DNA of 64,000 nt from MFD02979-c5 sp963705385 (GTDB taxonomy: Bacteria > Bacteroidota > Bacteroidia > Cytophagales > Amoebophilaceae). The stretch's first letter is position 1. Each line of letters starts with the position of its first letter. Made by a program: the position numbers and the translations under genes. The stretch is taken from assembly GCA_963705385.1 (NCBI GenBank), contig OY970075.1, forward strand, positions 434,001 through 498,000, written 5' to 3'. Shown piece by piece: positions 62,422 through 64,000 of the stretch. The notes beneath the pieces are model-generated. The model saw nothing but the letters and a program-made list of their open reading frames with translations, was not told the origin of the DNA and did not search any database.

Positions 62422-63282
62422 ATGACACATATAGCTACTAAAGCTCTTTGGGTAGATATACTGCGCCGCATGCTTCAAAAAAAGCTGAGTGTTGCTGCTT
62501 TGCTCGTAGTCTTCCTATACGTCGCTGTGGCTTTACTAGCACACTGGGGTTGGGTTGCTAGCGACTGGAATGCAGAAGTAGGAAGTTCTTACGAAGCACC
62601 TAGTATGCAACATTGGTTTGGCACAGACATCTTTGGGAGAAGTGTCTTCAAAAAGGTAATGAAAGGTACAGAAATAGCGATGAGCGTTGGGTTTGTGGTA
62701 GGCATCATTGCCATCACCATAGGGGTAGCATTAGGAGCGCTAGCAGGTTACTTTGGAGGGGTGGTGGATGAATGTATCGTATGGTTGTATAGCACATTGG
62801 CCTCTATTCCTAACATCATGCTGCTCATCGCCTTTACCTTTATTCTAGGCAAAGGGATTCTTTCTGTTTACATCGCCCTGGGCATGACCAATTGGGTAGA
62901 GCTATGCCGCTTTATTAGAGGAGAAGTAAAGCGACACAAAGAAAGAGAGTATGTACAAGCTGCTGCTGCCATTGGTGCTAGCCACTTGCGCAAGCTATGC
63001 GTACACATCCTTCCTAATGTCTTACATATTGTCATTACCAGCTTCTCTCTCATTTTTCAGTTTGCTATCAAATCAGAAGTCATCCTCTCTTACCTAGGCC
63101 TAGGGGTCCAAAATGCTCCTAGCTGGGGTTTGATGATCAGCGATGCTAGAGTAGAACTGACGCGAGGCATCTGGTGGCAGCTTGCTTTTGCTACCCTGGC
63201 CATGTTCCTCATTGTGCTGGCCTTTAACATTTTGAGTGATGCCTTAAGAGACGCCCTAGACCCTAAGTTAAAAGGAAGATAA
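62422..63282 (+). CDS. oppC: Oligopeptide ABC transporter permease OppC
   Basis: A 286-residue inner-membrane permease of the DppC/OppC family. It has the N-terminal helix (AALLVVFLYVAVALLAHWGW), the conserved periplasmic HWFGTDIFGRSVFKKVMKG segment, VGIIAITIGVALGALAGYFGGVVDE, and the EAA loop REYVQAAAAIGASHLRKLCVHILPNVLHIVI. The C-terminus FNILSDALRDALDPKLKGR is complete. It sits between oppB (20 bases upstream) and oppD (3 bases downstream). Confidence 0.95.
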   Translation: MTHIATKALWVDILRRMLQKKLSVAALLVVFLYVAVALLAHWGWVASDWNAEVGSSYEAPSMQHWFGTDIFGRSVFKKVMKGTEIAMSVGFVVGIIAITIGVALGALAGYFGGVVDECIVWLYSTLASIPNIMLLIAFTFILGKGILSVYIALGMTNWVELCRFIRGEVKRHKEREYVQAAAAIGASHLRKLCVHILPNVLHIVITSFSLIFQFAIKSEVILSYLGLGVQNAPSWGLMISDARVELTRGIWWQLAFATLAMFLIVLAFNILSDALRDALDPKLKGR

Positions 63283-63285
63283 AGC

Positions 63286-64000
63286 ATGGCTGAAAAAATT
63301 CTTGAAGTAAAGCATCTAGTTACCAAGTTCAAGACAGAGACAGGGAATGTCAATGCCGTGGACGGGGTTTCCTTTGATGTCTATAAAGGAAAGTCACTAG
63401 GCATTGTTGGAGAATCTGGCTCTGGCAAGTCCACAATTGCCTTATCGATCATGCGGCTTATTGCTCCTGCTACAGGCGTGGTAGCGCAAGGAGAAATTTT
63501 GTTACAAGGCCAAGACATCTTGAAGTTGTCAGAGCGTGACATGCGAAGCGTACGAGGCAATAAGGTTTCTATGATCTTTCAGGAGCCCATGACCTCGCTG
63601 AACCCAGTATTTACTATTGGTAACCAAATCAGGGAAACCTTGCTGCTACACCAGAGCATGAGTCCCAAGGAAGCGCAGAACAGGTGTATGGAACTATTGA
63701 ATTTAGTAGGTATTCCCGCACCTAAAAAGCGAGTAGATGAATACCCTCACCAGCTTTCTGGGGGTATGCGGCAGCGGGTCATGATTGCTATGGCTTTAGC
63801 CTGCCAACCTGCTGTTTTGATTGCTGACGAACCTACTACAGCTTTGGACGTAACCATTCAAGCACAAATCCTTGATTTGATGCGCGCGTTGCAAGAGGAG
63901 ATTGACATGGGAATTATCTTGATTACGCATGATTTGGGTGTAGTAGCAGAGATGTGTGATGAAGTGGCAGTCATGTATTGTGGTAAAATTGTTGAGCAAA
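63286..64000 (+). CDS. oppD: Oligopeptide ABC transporter ATP-binding protein OppD (3' end outside window)
   Basis: The frame starts at the ATG at 63286 (MAEKILEVKHLVTKF) and is open to the window edge after 238 codons, so the C-terminus is missing. It is the ATPase that powers the oligopeptide importer. Walker A is GESGSGKST, the Q-loop segment is SMIFQEPMTSLNPVFTIG, the signature is PHQLSGGMRQRVMIAMAL, Walker B is VLIADEPTTALDVT and the H-loop is LITHDLGVVAEMCDEVAVMYCGKIVE. Q-loop wording and the late MY.GKIVE are typical of OppD/DppD. Whether a separate OppF follows cannot be seen. Confidence 0.95.
   Translation, partial: MAEKILEVKHLVTKFKTETGNVNAVDGVSFDVYKGKSLGIVGESGSGKSTIALSIMRLIAPATGVVAQGEILLQGQDILKLSERDMRSVRGNKVSMIFQEPMTSLNPVFTIGNQIRETLLLHQSMSPKEAQNRCMELLNLVGIPAPKKRVDEYPHQLSGGMRQRVMIAMALACQPAVLIADEPTTALDVTIQAQILDLMRALQEEIDMGIILITHDLGVVAEMCDEVAVMYCGKIVEQ

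Overview
The window comes from a member of the Bacteroidota, most likely a reduced-genome, host-associated Cytophagales lineage of the Amoebophilaceae type (relatives of Amoebophilus and Cardinium). The evidence is the gene repertoire: a short RpoD, a Bacteroidota-type RNA polymerase omega/Rpb6-like subunit, a DUF5606 protein, GldB, a PorT-like barrel, an LptF/LptG permease with a long coiled-coil insert, and the order uppS-bamA-skp-surA. Several genes are decayed in place (ppx/gppA, a NUDIX gene, a VOC gene, a dicarboxylate symporter tail), and there are two dead insertion-sequence copies. No rRNA, CRISPR array or phage region is visible. The assignment to family rests on gene content recalled from knowledge, not on a search.

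Layout. 1-5.8 kb: prmC (cut by the window edge), a predicted surface barrel, a ppx/gppA pseudogene, DUF5606, engB, an AraC-type regulator, trmD and tRNA-Met. 5.9-12.3 kb: an lptF/G permease, rpsO, pnp, rpoD and trxB, all on the plus strand. 12.3-20.9 kb: a NUDIX pseudogene, leuS (minus), an ApbE-like flavin transferase and a large fusion of a sodium:solute symporter, a degenerate histidine-kinase-like region and a SpoT-type HD hydrolase. 21-27.9 kb: an IS remnant with recognisable ends, tilS (minus), an OstA/LptA-like protein, bamD and rpoZ, a second IS fragment abutting a dicarboxylate symporter tail, tRNA-Lys and a short repeat element. 28-36 kb: an MBL hydrolase, pyk and ffh (minus), gldB (minus) divergent from a PorT-like barrel, and queA.

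35.2-41.7 kb is an envelope-biogenesis run: uppS, bamA, skp, a SurA_N-like protein and surA. 41.8-47.4 kb holds a ComM-type ATPase, acpP-fabF-rnc, tRNA-Leu, an M42 aminopeptidase and tRNA-Val. 47.5-55.3 kb holds a SpoU methylase, mutS, tRNA-Gly, tRNA-Leu, infB and nusA; infB and nusA are on the minus strand and rimP is absent from its usual place upstream. 56-64 kb holds a lysine-rich lipoprotein, a broken VOC gene and an oligopeptide ABC importer (two tandem oppA copies, oppB, oppC, partial oppD).

The most unusual object is the symporter/kinase-like/HD fusion at 17.45-20.9 kb: its hydrolase signature residues are complete, while the kinase-like middle has lost its catalytic motifs. Other points of note are the 478-bp identical block inside the tandem oppA genes, a perfect intrinsic terminator in the nusA leader, a 60-bp tandem duplication at the acpP 3' end, and a signal-peptide-like extension on uppS.
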